Assembly: GCF_019100565.1 (NCBI RefSeq)
Contig: NZ_JAHRID010000004.1
Coordinates: 124,001 to 188,000, forward strand
Direction: 5' to 3'
Length of the DNA: 64,000 nt
DNA from: Arsukibacterium indicum
GTDB lineage: Bacteria > Pseudomonadota > Gammaproteobacteria > Enterobacterales > Alteromonadaceae
Below the pieces are notes generated by a model. That model was not told the origin of the DNA. It searched no databases and saw nothing but the letters and a program-made list of their open reading frames with translations. Made by a program: the position numbers and the translations under genes. Below, in pieces: positions 56,926-64,000 of this stretch. Position 1 is the stretch's first letter. Every line of letters starts with the position of its first letter.

Positions 56926-58039
56926 TTGCTAACATCCGCTTATGAGTACTAACCGACATCAACACCCCAAATGCAGCCATCAGGGTTACCATCGAAGTGC
57001 CGCCATAACTGACCAGAGGCAGCGGCACGCCTACTACCGGTAATAGCCCGGAAACCATCCCGATATTGACGAACACATAAACAAAAAAAGTCAGGGTGAA
57101 ACTGGCTGCGACCAGTTTACTGAAATTATCCTGCGCCTTACTGGCAATAATTAAACCACGGCCAATGATAAACAAATAAATAGCCAACAGAAAAATGACA
57201 CCAATCAGGCCAAACTCTTCACTTAAAACCGAGAAAATAAAGTCGGTGTGGCGCTCTGGTAAAAACTCCAGCTGTGATTGGGTGCCCTGTAACCAGCCTT
57301 TGCCGTTAACCCCGCCGGAACCTATGGCAATTTTCGATTGAATAATATGATAACCCGAACCCAGCGGATCGGTTTCCGGGTTCAGAAAAGTCAGCACCCG
57401 TTGTCGCTGATAATCGTGCATTAAAAAATACCACATTACCGGGGCAAACGCTGATACCAGCACGGCAATAAAACTTATCAGCCGCCAACTCATGCCAGCC
57501 ATAAACAATACAAACACACCTGACATGGCAATTAACAGCGACGTGCCCAAATCGGGTTGCTTAGCAATCAGCAGAGTTGGAATAGCACACATCATAAAGC
57601 CAATAAATAAATGCCATAAACGCGGCGGTAAATTATGAGACGCAATAAACCAGGCAACCGCCATTGGTACAGCCAGTTTCATAATTTCTGAAGGTTGAAA
57701 CTTCATAAAGCCTAAATCAAGCCAGCGCTGGGCACCTTTGCCAACATAGCCAAACAATAATACGGCAACCAGCATCAGCAGGCCAACGCTAAACAAGGCA
57801 ATAGCCCAACGTCTGATGGTTTGCGGGTCAAGTTGGGCGACCCCAACCATAACGGCTAACGCAACACCCAGCCGGATGACCTGCGCTTTCATCATCGCTT
57901 CACTCTGGCCGGTAGCACTGTATAAAATTACCAGTCCAAACGTCAGCAATGCCAGCAGGCCAAGCAGCAATGGCAGGTCAATATGAAAGGCGGCAAATTT
58001 GCCACTGCGCTGTGCCGGGTCAACCATAGTGCTATTCAT
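56918..58039 (-). CDS. rodA: rod-shape glycosyltransferase RodA (MrdB)
   Basis: About 373 residues from ATG 58039, chosen because it has GGAG nine bases upstream, overlaps the mrdA stop, and gives the usual length; the frame is open to 58126 inside mrdA. SEDS family, about ten membrane helices; conserved [54 protein letters not shown] (in part) and the [11 protein letters not shown] loop. It polymerises peptidoglycan glycan chains of the side wall with PBP2. Confidence 0.96.
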   Translation of the reverse strand: MNSTMVDPAQRSGKFAAFHIDLPLLLGLLALLTFGLVILYSATGQSEAMMKAQVIRLGVALAVMVGVAQLDPQTIRRWAIALFSVGLLMLVAVLLFGYVGKGAQRWLDLGFMKFQPSEIMKLAVPMAVAWFIASHNLPPRLWHLFIGFMMCAIPTLLIAKQPDLGTSLLIAMSGVFVLFMAGMSWRLISFIAVLVSAFAPVMWYFLMHDYQRQRVLTFLNPETDPLGSGYHIIQSKIAIGSGGVNGKGWLQGTQSQLEFLPERHTDFIFSVLSEEFGLIGVIFLLAIYLFIIGRGLIIASKAQDNFSKLVAASFTLTFFVYVFVNIGMVSGLLPVVGVPLPLVSYGGTSMVTLMAAFGVLMSVSTHKRMLANV

Positions 58040-59894
58040 TGCTATTGACTCCGGCAGAAAAGTAGTAATCCAAAAACTGCCGGCCAACAGGTGCGCCGAC
58101 ACTGCTGCCACCACCGGTATTCTCAACCGCTACCGCAAACACCACGGTAGGGTTTACTGCCGGCGCATAGCCAATAAACATGGCGTTGTCACGCAGCCGC
58201 TCGTCCAGCGCATCGGCATCATATTTGGCATCCTGAGCAATGGCGACAATCTGAGCGGTACCGGTTTTACCGCCTGAGGTGTAGGTGGTATTGCTAAATG
58301 CGTTGCGGGCCGTACCTGTGACCACCGTTCTTACCATGGTATCGGCAATAATGTCCCAGTTTCGTTCATCAATCACATTCACACCAGGCCGCAGGCCCGG
58401 GTCGACTAACTCATTGCTGTCTGCTGAATGAAGTTCCGCGGCCATATGCGGTGTAGGCATCATCCCCTTGTTCACAATGACCGCGGTAGATACTGCCAGT
58501 TGCAATGGTGTTGCTGTCCAGAAGCTCTGGCCGATGCTTAGCGGCACCGTATCACCCGGATACCAGGGTTGGTTAAAGCGGGCCCGCTTCCAGCCGCGCG
58601 ACGGCATATTGGCGCTGGCTTCCTCATGAATGTCGATACCAGTGCGCTCACCAAACCCAAACTGGCGCATGTAATCGGAAATCCGGTCGATACCCAGTTT
58701 TATGCCAAGGTCATAAAAGTAAATATCGCAGCTTTGGGCCACCGCGCTGTATACATCAACCCAACCATGGCCGCCCCTTTTCCAGTCACGAAACCGGTGA
58801 TCACTATTTGGCAGAGTAAAGAAGCCCGGATCCCAAATTTTGGTATCCGGTTGCACGGTATCGGTTTCCAGCGCTAATAGCGCCAGGTGGGGCTTAATCG
58901 TTGACGCCGGCGGGTAAATGCCTTGCGTAGCGCGGTTTATCAGCGGCCGGTCGGGTGAATGGAGCAGTGCGTTGTAGGCGGTGCTACTTATGCCGTGCAC
59001 AAACAAATTCGGGTCGTAACTGGGGTTAGAGTAAAATGCCAGCACGGCACCATCGCGTGGATCCATCGCAACAATAGCACCGCGATTTTCGTTAAGTGTT
59101 TGCTGAGCAGTAAGTTGCAGGCCAACATCCAGGCTTAAGCGAATATTTTTGCCAGAGCGGGCAGGTACAGAGCGCAATACCCGGATAATCCTGCCGCGGT
59201 TATTCACTTCTACTTCCTGAAAGCCCATGGTGCCGTGCAGTTGTTCCTCGTAGTACCGTTCCAGCCCCAGCTTACCTATTTCCCGGCTGGCAGCGTAGTT
59301 TGCCAGCACACCTTGCTCTTCAAGGCGTTGCAGATCGTTGGTATTAATTTTACCAATGTAGCCCAGGGCATGGGTAAATAAATCACCGAAAGGATAATGA
59401 CGGCTAAGTCTGGCTTCTACTGTTACACCAGGGAAACGGTGCAGGTTAACGGAAATAATGGCCACTTCCTGTTCGTCTAACCGCTCTTTTAGCGCAATAG
59501 AATTAAACCTTCGTTGCTGCCTGACTTGTTGCAGAAAATCCTGTTGCTGCTCTTCAGATATTTCAATCAGTGCCGCGAGGCGGGCGAGGGTGGCGTCGAT
59601 ATCATCAATTTGTTCAGGTACCAGTTCCAGGGAAAACACCGGCCGGTTTTCTGCCAGTAAAATACCATTGCGATCGCTAATTAAACCGCGGTTAGGTGCC
59701 AGCGGTAATACTTTTATCCGGTTACCTTCAGAGCGGATTTGATAATCCTGATAAGAGCGCACCTGCAGGTTATACATATTAACTAAAATCACGCTGAACA
59801 AGCAGCAAACTATCAGCATCGCTATCGCCGCTCTGCTGTTAAACAGACGGGTTTCGGCGGCAATGTCCTGCATAGCAACGCGTTTTTTAAGCAT
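58032..59894 (-). CDS. mrdA: peptidoglycan D,D-transpeptidase MrdA (PBP2)
   Basis: A 620-residue class B penicillin-binding protein, the side-wall transpeptidase working with RodA. One N-terminal transmembrane helix ([20 protein letters not shown], 22-41), the pedestal domain, and transpeptidase motifs: nucleophile Ser331 with Lys334 (PPASTIKP), [10 protein letters not shown] (SxD) and GGKTGTAQ. It matches E. coli PBP2 in length apart from a slightly shorter tail. A later ATG at 59873 is also possible. Three bases from rlmH. Confidence 0.97.
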   Translation of the reverse strand: MLKKRVAMQDIAAETRLFNSRAAIAMLIVCCLFSVILVNMYNLQVRSYQDYQIRSEGNRIKVLPLAPNRGLISDRNGILLAENRPVFSLELVPEQIDDIDATLARLAALIEISEEQQQDFLQQVRQQRRFNSIALKERLDEQEVAIISVNLHRFPGVTVEARLSRHYPFGDLFTHALGYIGKINTNDLQRLEEQGVLANYAASREIGKLGLERYYEEQLHGTMGFQEVEVNNRGRIIRVLRSVPARSGKNIRLSLDVGLQLTAQQTLNENRGAIVAMDPRDGAVLAFYSNPSYDPNLFVHGISSTAYNALLHSPDRPLINRATQGIYPPASTIKPHLALLALETDTVQPDTKIWDPGFFTLPNSDHRFRDWKRGGHGWVDVYSAVAQSCDIYFYDLGIKLGIDRISDYMRQFGFGERTGIDIHEEASANMPSRGWKRARFNQPWYPGDTVPLSIGQSFWTATPLQLAVSTAVIVNKGMMPTPHMAAELHSADSNELVDPGLRPGVNVIDERNWDIIADTMVRTVVTGTARNAFSNTTYTSGGKTGTAQIVAIAQDAKYDADALDERLRDNAMFIGYAPAVNPTVVFAVAVENTGGGSSVGAPVGRQFLDYYFSAGVNSNE

Positions 59895-59896
59895 AA

Positions 59897-60367
59897 CTAC
59901 TCGCGGTGATAAGGATGGTTAGTACTGATACTCCAGGCCCGGTAGAGTGCTTCTGCCAGGACCACCCGCACCATAGGATGGGGCAGGGTAAGCGCGGACA
60001 ATGACCACTTGGCTTCACTGGCAGCAATGCAGGCCGGTGACAGGCCTTCCGGCCCACCCACTAATAGTGCAACATCACGGCCATCCTGCTGCCACTGTTC
60101 CAGCCGCTGCGCCAGTTGCGGGCTACTCCAGTTGTCACCGGTCACTTCCAGGGTAACAATCCGGCTGCCTTTGCTGACAGCCGCCAGCATTTTTTCGCCT
60201 TCAAGCTCCAGGATCCGCTTTATGTCGGCATTTTTGCCGCGTTTGCCGGCCGGGATCTCTATCAGCTCCAACGGCATATCGCGGCCAAAACGTCTGGCGT
60301 ACTCGTTAAAACCGGTTTGCACCCAGTCAGGCATCTTTGTGCCAACGGCGATCAGGCTTAGCTTCAT
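59897..60367 (-). CDS. rlmH: 23S rRNA (pseudouridine-1915-N3) methyltransferase RlmH
   Basis: A 156-residue SPOUT methyltransferase, one residue longer than E. coli Rlm[16 protein letters not shown] at the start, [28 protein letters not shown] (SAM loop) and the C-terminal [14 protein letters not shown] with HPYHRE are family hallmarks. It modifies helix 69 of assembled 70S ribosomes. Next to rsfS (6 bases), the standard pair. Confidence 0.97.
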   Translation of the reverse strand: MKLSLIAVGTKMPDWVQTGFNEYARRFGRDMPLELIEIPAGKRGKNADIKRILELEGEKMLAAVSKGSRIVTLEVTGDNWSSPQLAQRLEQWQQDGRDVALLVGGPEGLSPACIAASEAKWSLSALTLPHPMVRVVLAEALYRAWSISTNHPYHRE

Positions 60368-60373
60368 ACCGGC

Positions 60374-60694
60374 TCAGGCACTCCAGAGTTTTTCCAGCTG
60401 ATAAAAGTCGCGTGTTTCTTCCAGCATCACATGGACAACAACAGAATCTAAATCGAGCAATACCCACTCACCGCTGCTTTCGCCCTCAATACCCAGTGGC
60501 TGAACACCGGCTTTTTTGCACGCTGCAGCCAGGTAGCCGGCAACAGATTTGGCATGACGGGTCGATGTACCTGAGCAGATCACCATAAATTCAGTTACGC
60601 TTGATTTGCCCCGGACATCTAAAGTGACGATATCCCGGCCTTTCAAATCATCAATTTTGTCTGTGACAAAGGCAACCAGTTCGTTCGTTTGCAC
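60374..60694 (-). CDS. rsfS: ribosomal silencing factor RsfS
   Basis: A 106-residue protein that binds L14 and keeps ribosomal subunits apart in starvation. VTDKIDDLKGRDIVTLDVRG, MVICSGTSTRHAKSVAGYL and EWVLLDLDSVVVHVM (quoted in part) are typical. Start is GTG 60694 with GAGG seven bases upstream. Lies between nadD and rlmH. Confidence 0.96.
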   Translation of the reverse strand: MQTNELVAFVTDKIDDLKGRDIVTLDVRGKSSVTEFMVICSGTSTRHAKSVAGYLAAACKKAGVQPLGIEGESSGEWVLLDLDSVVVHVMLEETRDFYQLEKLWSA

Positions 60695-60748
60695 CTATTT
60701 TCCTCAATGCTGACTAAAAGCGGCTATTTTAACACAGTTTTGCCACTG

Positions 60749-61411
60749 TTATAGCGCTTCGCTCTGGTAGAGTTGATGTTGCTGAATATAGTTCAGTACT
60801 TGCAAAGAAACTTCAGGGATATTTTGCTGCTTACGGGCAAGTGCGGCCCGAATCGCTGTGGCACTGATGGCAAATTCAGGATTATCCAGCTCGACAATAC
60901 AGCCATGATCAGATTGCCGCAATGCGGCTGTTGTAGCACCAAACTCTGCCAGCAGTGCAGGCGCATCGCCATTCTGATTACTGTAGCCCGGGCGCTGACA
61001 GACAATCAGGTGGCCCAGCTGCAGGATGTGTTGCCAGTTGTACCATTGCTTAAAATAACATAGTGAGTCCATACCAATGACAAAAGCCAGCGTAGCGGTG
61101 GGCATCTGTTGCTTTAACATTGCCAGGCTGTCAGCAGTGTATGAGGGGCTGTCGCGGTTTAGTTCCAGTGGTTGTAATTGCATGTCAGGTTCATCAGCAA
61201 TGGCCAGTTCAACCATAGTTGCCCGTTGTCTGGCACTGACACCGGGGCTTGCCCGATGAGGCGGCAAATGACAGGGCATTAATTGCAATTGATCTAAGCC
61301 ACAATGCTCAATGACATAGCGGCCACAGGCCAGATGGCCCTGATGAACAGGGTCGAAAGTACCGCCTAAAATGCCAATAACAGCAGCTGATTTCGTTTGG
61401 TTAGTCGTCAT
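60749..61411 (-). CDS. nadD: nicotinate-nucleotide adenylyltransferase NadD
   Basis: 220 residues from ATG 61411, which overlaps the 3' end of holA; the open frame to 61522 is inside holA. GILGGTFDPVHQGHL is the nucleotidyltransferase HxGH motif and ISATAIRAAL the ISSTxIR motif. It makes NaAD from NaMN and ATP in NAD synthesis. holA-nadD-rsfS is the classical order. Confidence 0.96.
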   Translation of the reverse strand: MTTNQTKSAAVIGILGGTFDPVHQGHLACGRYVIEHCGLDQLQLMPCHLPPHRASPGVSARQRATMVELAIADEPDMQLQPLELNRDSPSYTADSLAMLKQQMPTATLAFVIGMDSLCYFKQWYNWQHILQLGHLIVCQRPGYSNQNGDAPALLAEFGATTAALRQSDHGCIVELDNPEFAISATAIRAALARKQQNIPEVSLQVLNYIQQHQLYQSEAL

Positions 61412-62444
61412 GATGTTGTTGTAAACTAAAGGCACGAGGTACCGGTTTGATAAATAAGCAAACCAGATGGCCAAGCGCCGTGGTAACATCGGCCAGTTGG
61501 CCCGCTTTATACAACCGGTCAAATGCGGCCAGTTCCTGCAATAAATAATTCAGGTAACTTAACGATAAACGCTGTAGTGCCTGCTGATACAGCGGCTGGC
61601 GTTTGGGCCAGATAGCCAGTTGTTTATAGGTCTGGCTAAGCGCAATACCCTGTAACTGGTCATGTTGCAGCTGCTGCAACTGTTGTAAATCCCGCTGCAG
61701 TTGCCAGATGATTATTGCCGGCTCCAGATCCTGCTCTAATAAGCGCTGAAGCCGGTGTAATGCCTGCTGGCTTTCGCCTGCCAGAATGGCATCACCTAGC
61801 TGAAATACAGTAAAGCTGGAGTGATCAGCTAAAAAGTCTGCCAGCATATCGGCATCGATCCGTTGTTCAGGATGGGTCAGGGCCAGTTTCTCCAGTTCCT
61901 GCCGGGCAGCGAGCAGGTTGCCGGCGCTGTGGTGTTGCAACAGGTTAAAGGCATCGGCCGTAAGTTGTAAGTTCAGCTGGCGGGCGCGTTGTTGCAGCCA
62001 CTGGTAGGCCTGACGATCGTCCAGCGGATAAATGGCTACCTGTATTGCATGCTGTTGCAGTTGTTTAAACCACGCCAGCTTACTGACCTCAGCAAAACTG
62101 CGCTGGCCATGCAACACCAGCACGATGTCGGGTGACAGCGTATTAGCTAACTGTTTTAGTTGTTCACTGGCATTGGCTGGCAGCTTCTGCCCCAGTTCCA
62201 GCTCTATCAGCCGTTTGTCAGCAAACAGTGACATGGCACCCAGTTCGTTATGCAACTGGCTCCAGTCAAACTGGTTATCTACGGTAAAGCTCAGCCGTTC
62301 GGCAAAGCCCTGGGTTTTTGCTGCCTGGCGTATGGCATCAATGGCTTCGAGCTTTTGTAGCGGCTCGTCACCAAAAACCAGATAGCATGCCGCTAACCCT
62401 TGCTGAAGCTGGGTAACCAGCTGGTTAGCGTACAGCTTTTGCAT
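61401..62444 (-). CDS. holA: DNA polymerase III delta subunit HolA
   Basis: A 347-residue clamp-loader subunit that opens the beta ring. YLVFGDEPLQKLEAIDAIR at the start and the AAA+-like fold with LVLHGQRSFAEVSKLAWFK, then the DNA polymerase III delta C-terminal region (LQRLLEQDLEPAIIIWQL). Slightly longer than E. coli HolA (343). The start overlaps the lptE stop (ATGA) and the end overlaps nadD by 11 bases. Confidence 0.95.
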   Translation of the reverse strand: MQKLYANQLVTQLQQGLAACYLVFGDEPLQKLEAIDAIRQAAKTQGFAERLSFTVDNQFDWSQLHNELGAMSLFADKRLIELELGQKLPANASEQLKQLANTLSPDIVLVLHGQRSFAEVSKLAWFKQLQQHAIQVAIYPLDDRQAYQWLQQRARQLNLQLTADAFNLLQHHSAGNLLAARQELEKLALTHPEQRIDADMLADFLADHSSFTVFQLGDAILAGESQQALHRLQRLLEQDLEPAIIIWQLQRDLQQLQQLQHDQLQGIALSQTYKQLAIWPKRQPLYQQALQRLSLSYLNYLLQELAAFDRLYKAGQLADVTTALGHLVCLFIKPVPRAFSLQQHHDD

Positions 62445-62917
62445 CAGCCTAACCGGGCCAGCTGCCGGATGATCCGATTCGCGGCCTGCTGGCGCAACTC
62501 ACTGAGCAATAAGTCCAGCTCGCGCGCTTTTGCCAGAGCCTGATTCGGGTCGTCCTGATAATCACGGTACAGTTCAAACTGATTAAAAGCCGGCTCAGCG
62601 CCTGGCATAATTAAATTGTAACTGACTTTATAGATCAGTTCGTACTCGGCAACCTGACCGCTGGGAAACAACGACAGGGTCCGGCGCTCCAGTGTGTCAC
62701 TGAGCAGTTGAATGGTCGGAGCGTCTGTCTGCATGCTACCGAGTAAGCGAACGCTGTTCTGTTGTAACCGCGCGTTTAGCAGCTTAGCCAATTCAGAGTG
62801 TGCTTCGCTTTGCACATAAACAGCCGGGAACTGGCTAAGTGGCAGGTTGCCCCGCAAATGAAAACCGCAGCTGCTCAGCGTCAGCGTCAGCACTGCTGCT
62901 ATCGCCATTTTCAGCAT
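62444..62917 (-). CDS. lptE: LPS-assembly lipoprotein LptE
   Basis: About 157 residues from ATG 62917 (a TTG at 62926 is the other option but lacks a spaced ribosome-binding site). Signal peptide with lipobox LSSC and then GFHLRGNLPLSQFPAVYV, the typical start of mature LptE. It plugs the LptD barrel that places LPS in the outer leaflet. Starts at the leuS end and is coupled to holA. Confidence 0.93.
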   Translation of the reverse strand: MLKMAIAAVLTLTLSSCGFHLRGNLPLSQFPAVYVQSEAHSELAKLLNARLQQNSVRLLGSMQTDAPTIQLLSDTLERRTLSLFPSGQVAEYELIYKVSYNLIMPGAEPAFNQFELYRDYQDDPNQALAKARELDLLLSELRQQAANRIIRQLARLG

Positions 62918-62918
62918 C

Positions 62919-64000
62919 TTAGCCAACCACCAGGTTCAGCAGTTTACCCGGCACGTAAATCACTTTACGAACGGTAACGCCGTCCAGATAGCGCTGGACG
63001 TTATCATCCTGTTTAGCCTCTTCAAGCACCTGTTGCTCTGTGGCGTCGGCACTTACCGTCACCTTAGCCCGCACTTTGCCATTTATTTGCACCACCACCA
63101 GTTTTTCGTCTTCAACCATCGCCTGTTGGTCAACCACCGGCCATGGCGTTTGCTCAATACCCTGACTCTGGCCCATTTGCTGCCATAAATACTGTGCCAC
63201 ATGCGGGGTGATCGGGTTTAGCAGCTGTAACATGGCCAGCACGGCTTCATGCATAACGGCCTTATCCTGCCCACTGGCCAGGCTGGCCCGCTGCAGTTTA
63301 TTGCTCAGCTCCATAATGGCGGCAATAGCGGTATTAAAGGTATAGCGCCGGCCGATATCATCACTGACTTTAAAGATGGTTTTATGCAGCTCGCGCCGTA
63401 ATGCTTTCTGCTCGTTGTTTAAAGCACTCAGCTGCAACGGCTCAGGCGTGCCGGCAGCCTGCACGTCATGCACCAGGGTGTAAACCCGTTTAATAAAACG
63501 GTGTGCTCCTTCCACGGCTGAGTCTGACCATTCCAGGGTTTGCTCCGGTGGGGCAGTAAACATCATAAACAAACGCACTGTATCGGCACCGTACTGGTTT
63601 ATAACCTGCTGCGGGTCGATACCATTGTTTTTTGACTTGGACATCTTGCTCATACCGGCAGATTGCACCGGCAAGCCATCAGTCTGCAGTACGGCCTGAA
63701 TGATCCGGCCTTTTTCGTCGCGTTCTACTGTTACATCCTGCGGTGATAACCATTGTTTACCGCCATTTTCAGTTTCGCGATAGAACGTTTCAGCCAGTAC
63801 CATGCCCTGACACAATAAGCGTTTAAAAGGTTCATCGCACTGTACCAGGCCAACATCACGCAGCAATTTATGGAAGAAGCGGGCGTAAAGCAGGTGCAAA
63901 ATGGCATGCTCAATACCACCAATATACTGGTCTACCGGCAGCCAGTAATTGGCTTTAGCCGGGTCCAGCATCGCCTGGTCATGATCCGGGCTGCAATAGC
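62919..64000 (-). CDS. leuS: leucyl-tRNA synthetase LeuS, 5' part outside the window
   Basis: The C-terminal 360 residues of a class Ia synthetase; the frame stays open past the end of the window. [17 protein letters not shown], the KMSKS loop ([13 protein letters not shown]), [20 protein letters not shown] and the tRNA-binding anticodon domain, ending [10 protein letters not shown] and a short C-terminal domain. It charges tRNA-Leu, including the tRNA-Leu(GAG) type seen at 39954. First gene seen of the leuS-lptE-holA-nadD-rsfS-rlmH-mrdA-rodA-rlpA-dacA run. Confidence 0.98.
   Translation of the reverse strand, partial: YCSPDHDQAMLDPAKANYWLPVDQYIGGIEHAILHLLYARFFHKLLRDVGLVQCDEPFKRLLCQGMVLAETFYRETENGGKQWLSPQDVTVERDEKGRIIQAVLQTDGLPVQSAGMSKMSKSKNNGIDPQQVINQYGADTVRLFMMFTAPPEQTLEWSDSAVEGAHRFIKRVYTLVHDVQAAGTPEPLQLSALNNEQKALRRELHKTIFKVSDDIGRRYTFNTAIAAIMELSNKLQRASLASGQDKAVMHEAVLAMLQLLNPITPHVAQYLWQQMGQSQGIEQTPWPVVDQQAMVEDEKLVVVQINGKVRAKVTVSADATEQQVLEEAKQDDNVQRYLDGVTVRKVIYVPGKLLNLVVG

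Noticed and set aside
58040-58126. Longer rodA start inside mrdA
   Set aside because: Not family-like and gives an overlong protein; ATG 58039 overlaps the mrdA stop.

Overview
The window looks like a piece of a gammaproteobacterial chromosome of the Alteromonadales type. A relative of Rheinheimera, Alishewanella or Arsukibacterium is my guess from memory of protein style, not from a search. The evidence is the classic gammaproteobacterial gene order in three housekeeping blocks (dapB-carA-carB-greA; rlmE-ftsH-folP-glmM-tpiA-secG-tRNA-rimP-nusA-infB-rbfA-truB-rpsO-pnp-nlpI; and, on the minus strand, leuS-lptE-holA-nadD-rsfS-rlmH-mrdA-rodA-rlpA-dacA and ybeD-lipB-lipA), a dnaK-dnaJ pair behind a sigma32-like promoter, and a PEP-CTERM protein. 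I see no prophage, transposase, integrase, plasmid gene or CRISPR array. Genes are dense and no gene-free gap exceeds 300 bases.

Layout. 1-4031: end of an ALDH11/GapN-like dehydrogenase and a large FAD/Fe-S oxidase of D-lactate dehydrogenase type. 4073-10980: a signalling operon with a lone receiver, two sensor kinases and an Hpt/receiver/GGDEF protein. 11038-14265: dnaK, dnaJ. 14330-15130: M48 lipoprotein protease. 15165-18017: a compact four-gene cluster of unknown function (Tat-signal protein, 62-residue protein, HPr-kinase-like ATPase, nucleotidyltransferase-like protein). 18025-22861: NhaC-type antiporter, MFS-acyltransferase fusion, YqhD-like alcohol dehydrogenase and a folded intergenic element. 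22927-28852: lysine/arginine/pyrimidine genes dapB, carAB and greA. 28851-33815: an ECF sigma factor fused to a membrane domain with an alpha/beta hydrolase, tRNA-Gly, radD, an unknown small protein and yhbY. 33898-51343: the translation/envelope housekeeping block with two more tRNAs. 51355-52753: PilZ protein and the PEP-CTERM gene with a sigma54-type promoter. 52773-64000: lipoate and elongasome/peptidoglycan genes, ending in partial leuS.

How parts work together. The 4-11 kb block reads as one phosphorelay ending in c-di-GMP synthesis; the PilZ protein at 51.4 kb is a possible, unlinked c-di-GMP receptor. carAB makes carbamoyl phosphate for arginine and pyrimidines. rimP to pnp form the translation and RNA-decay superoperon. 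mrdA, rodA, rlpA and dacA build and trim the side wall, while lptE and leuS sit upstream in the same run. The best candidate for an undescribed system is the 15.2-18.0 kb kinase/nucleotidyltransferase cluster. The ECF sigma-membrane fusion, the terminator-like hairpins directly in front of carA and rimP, the HEFMH lipoprotein behind nlpI and several small repeats also merit attention.
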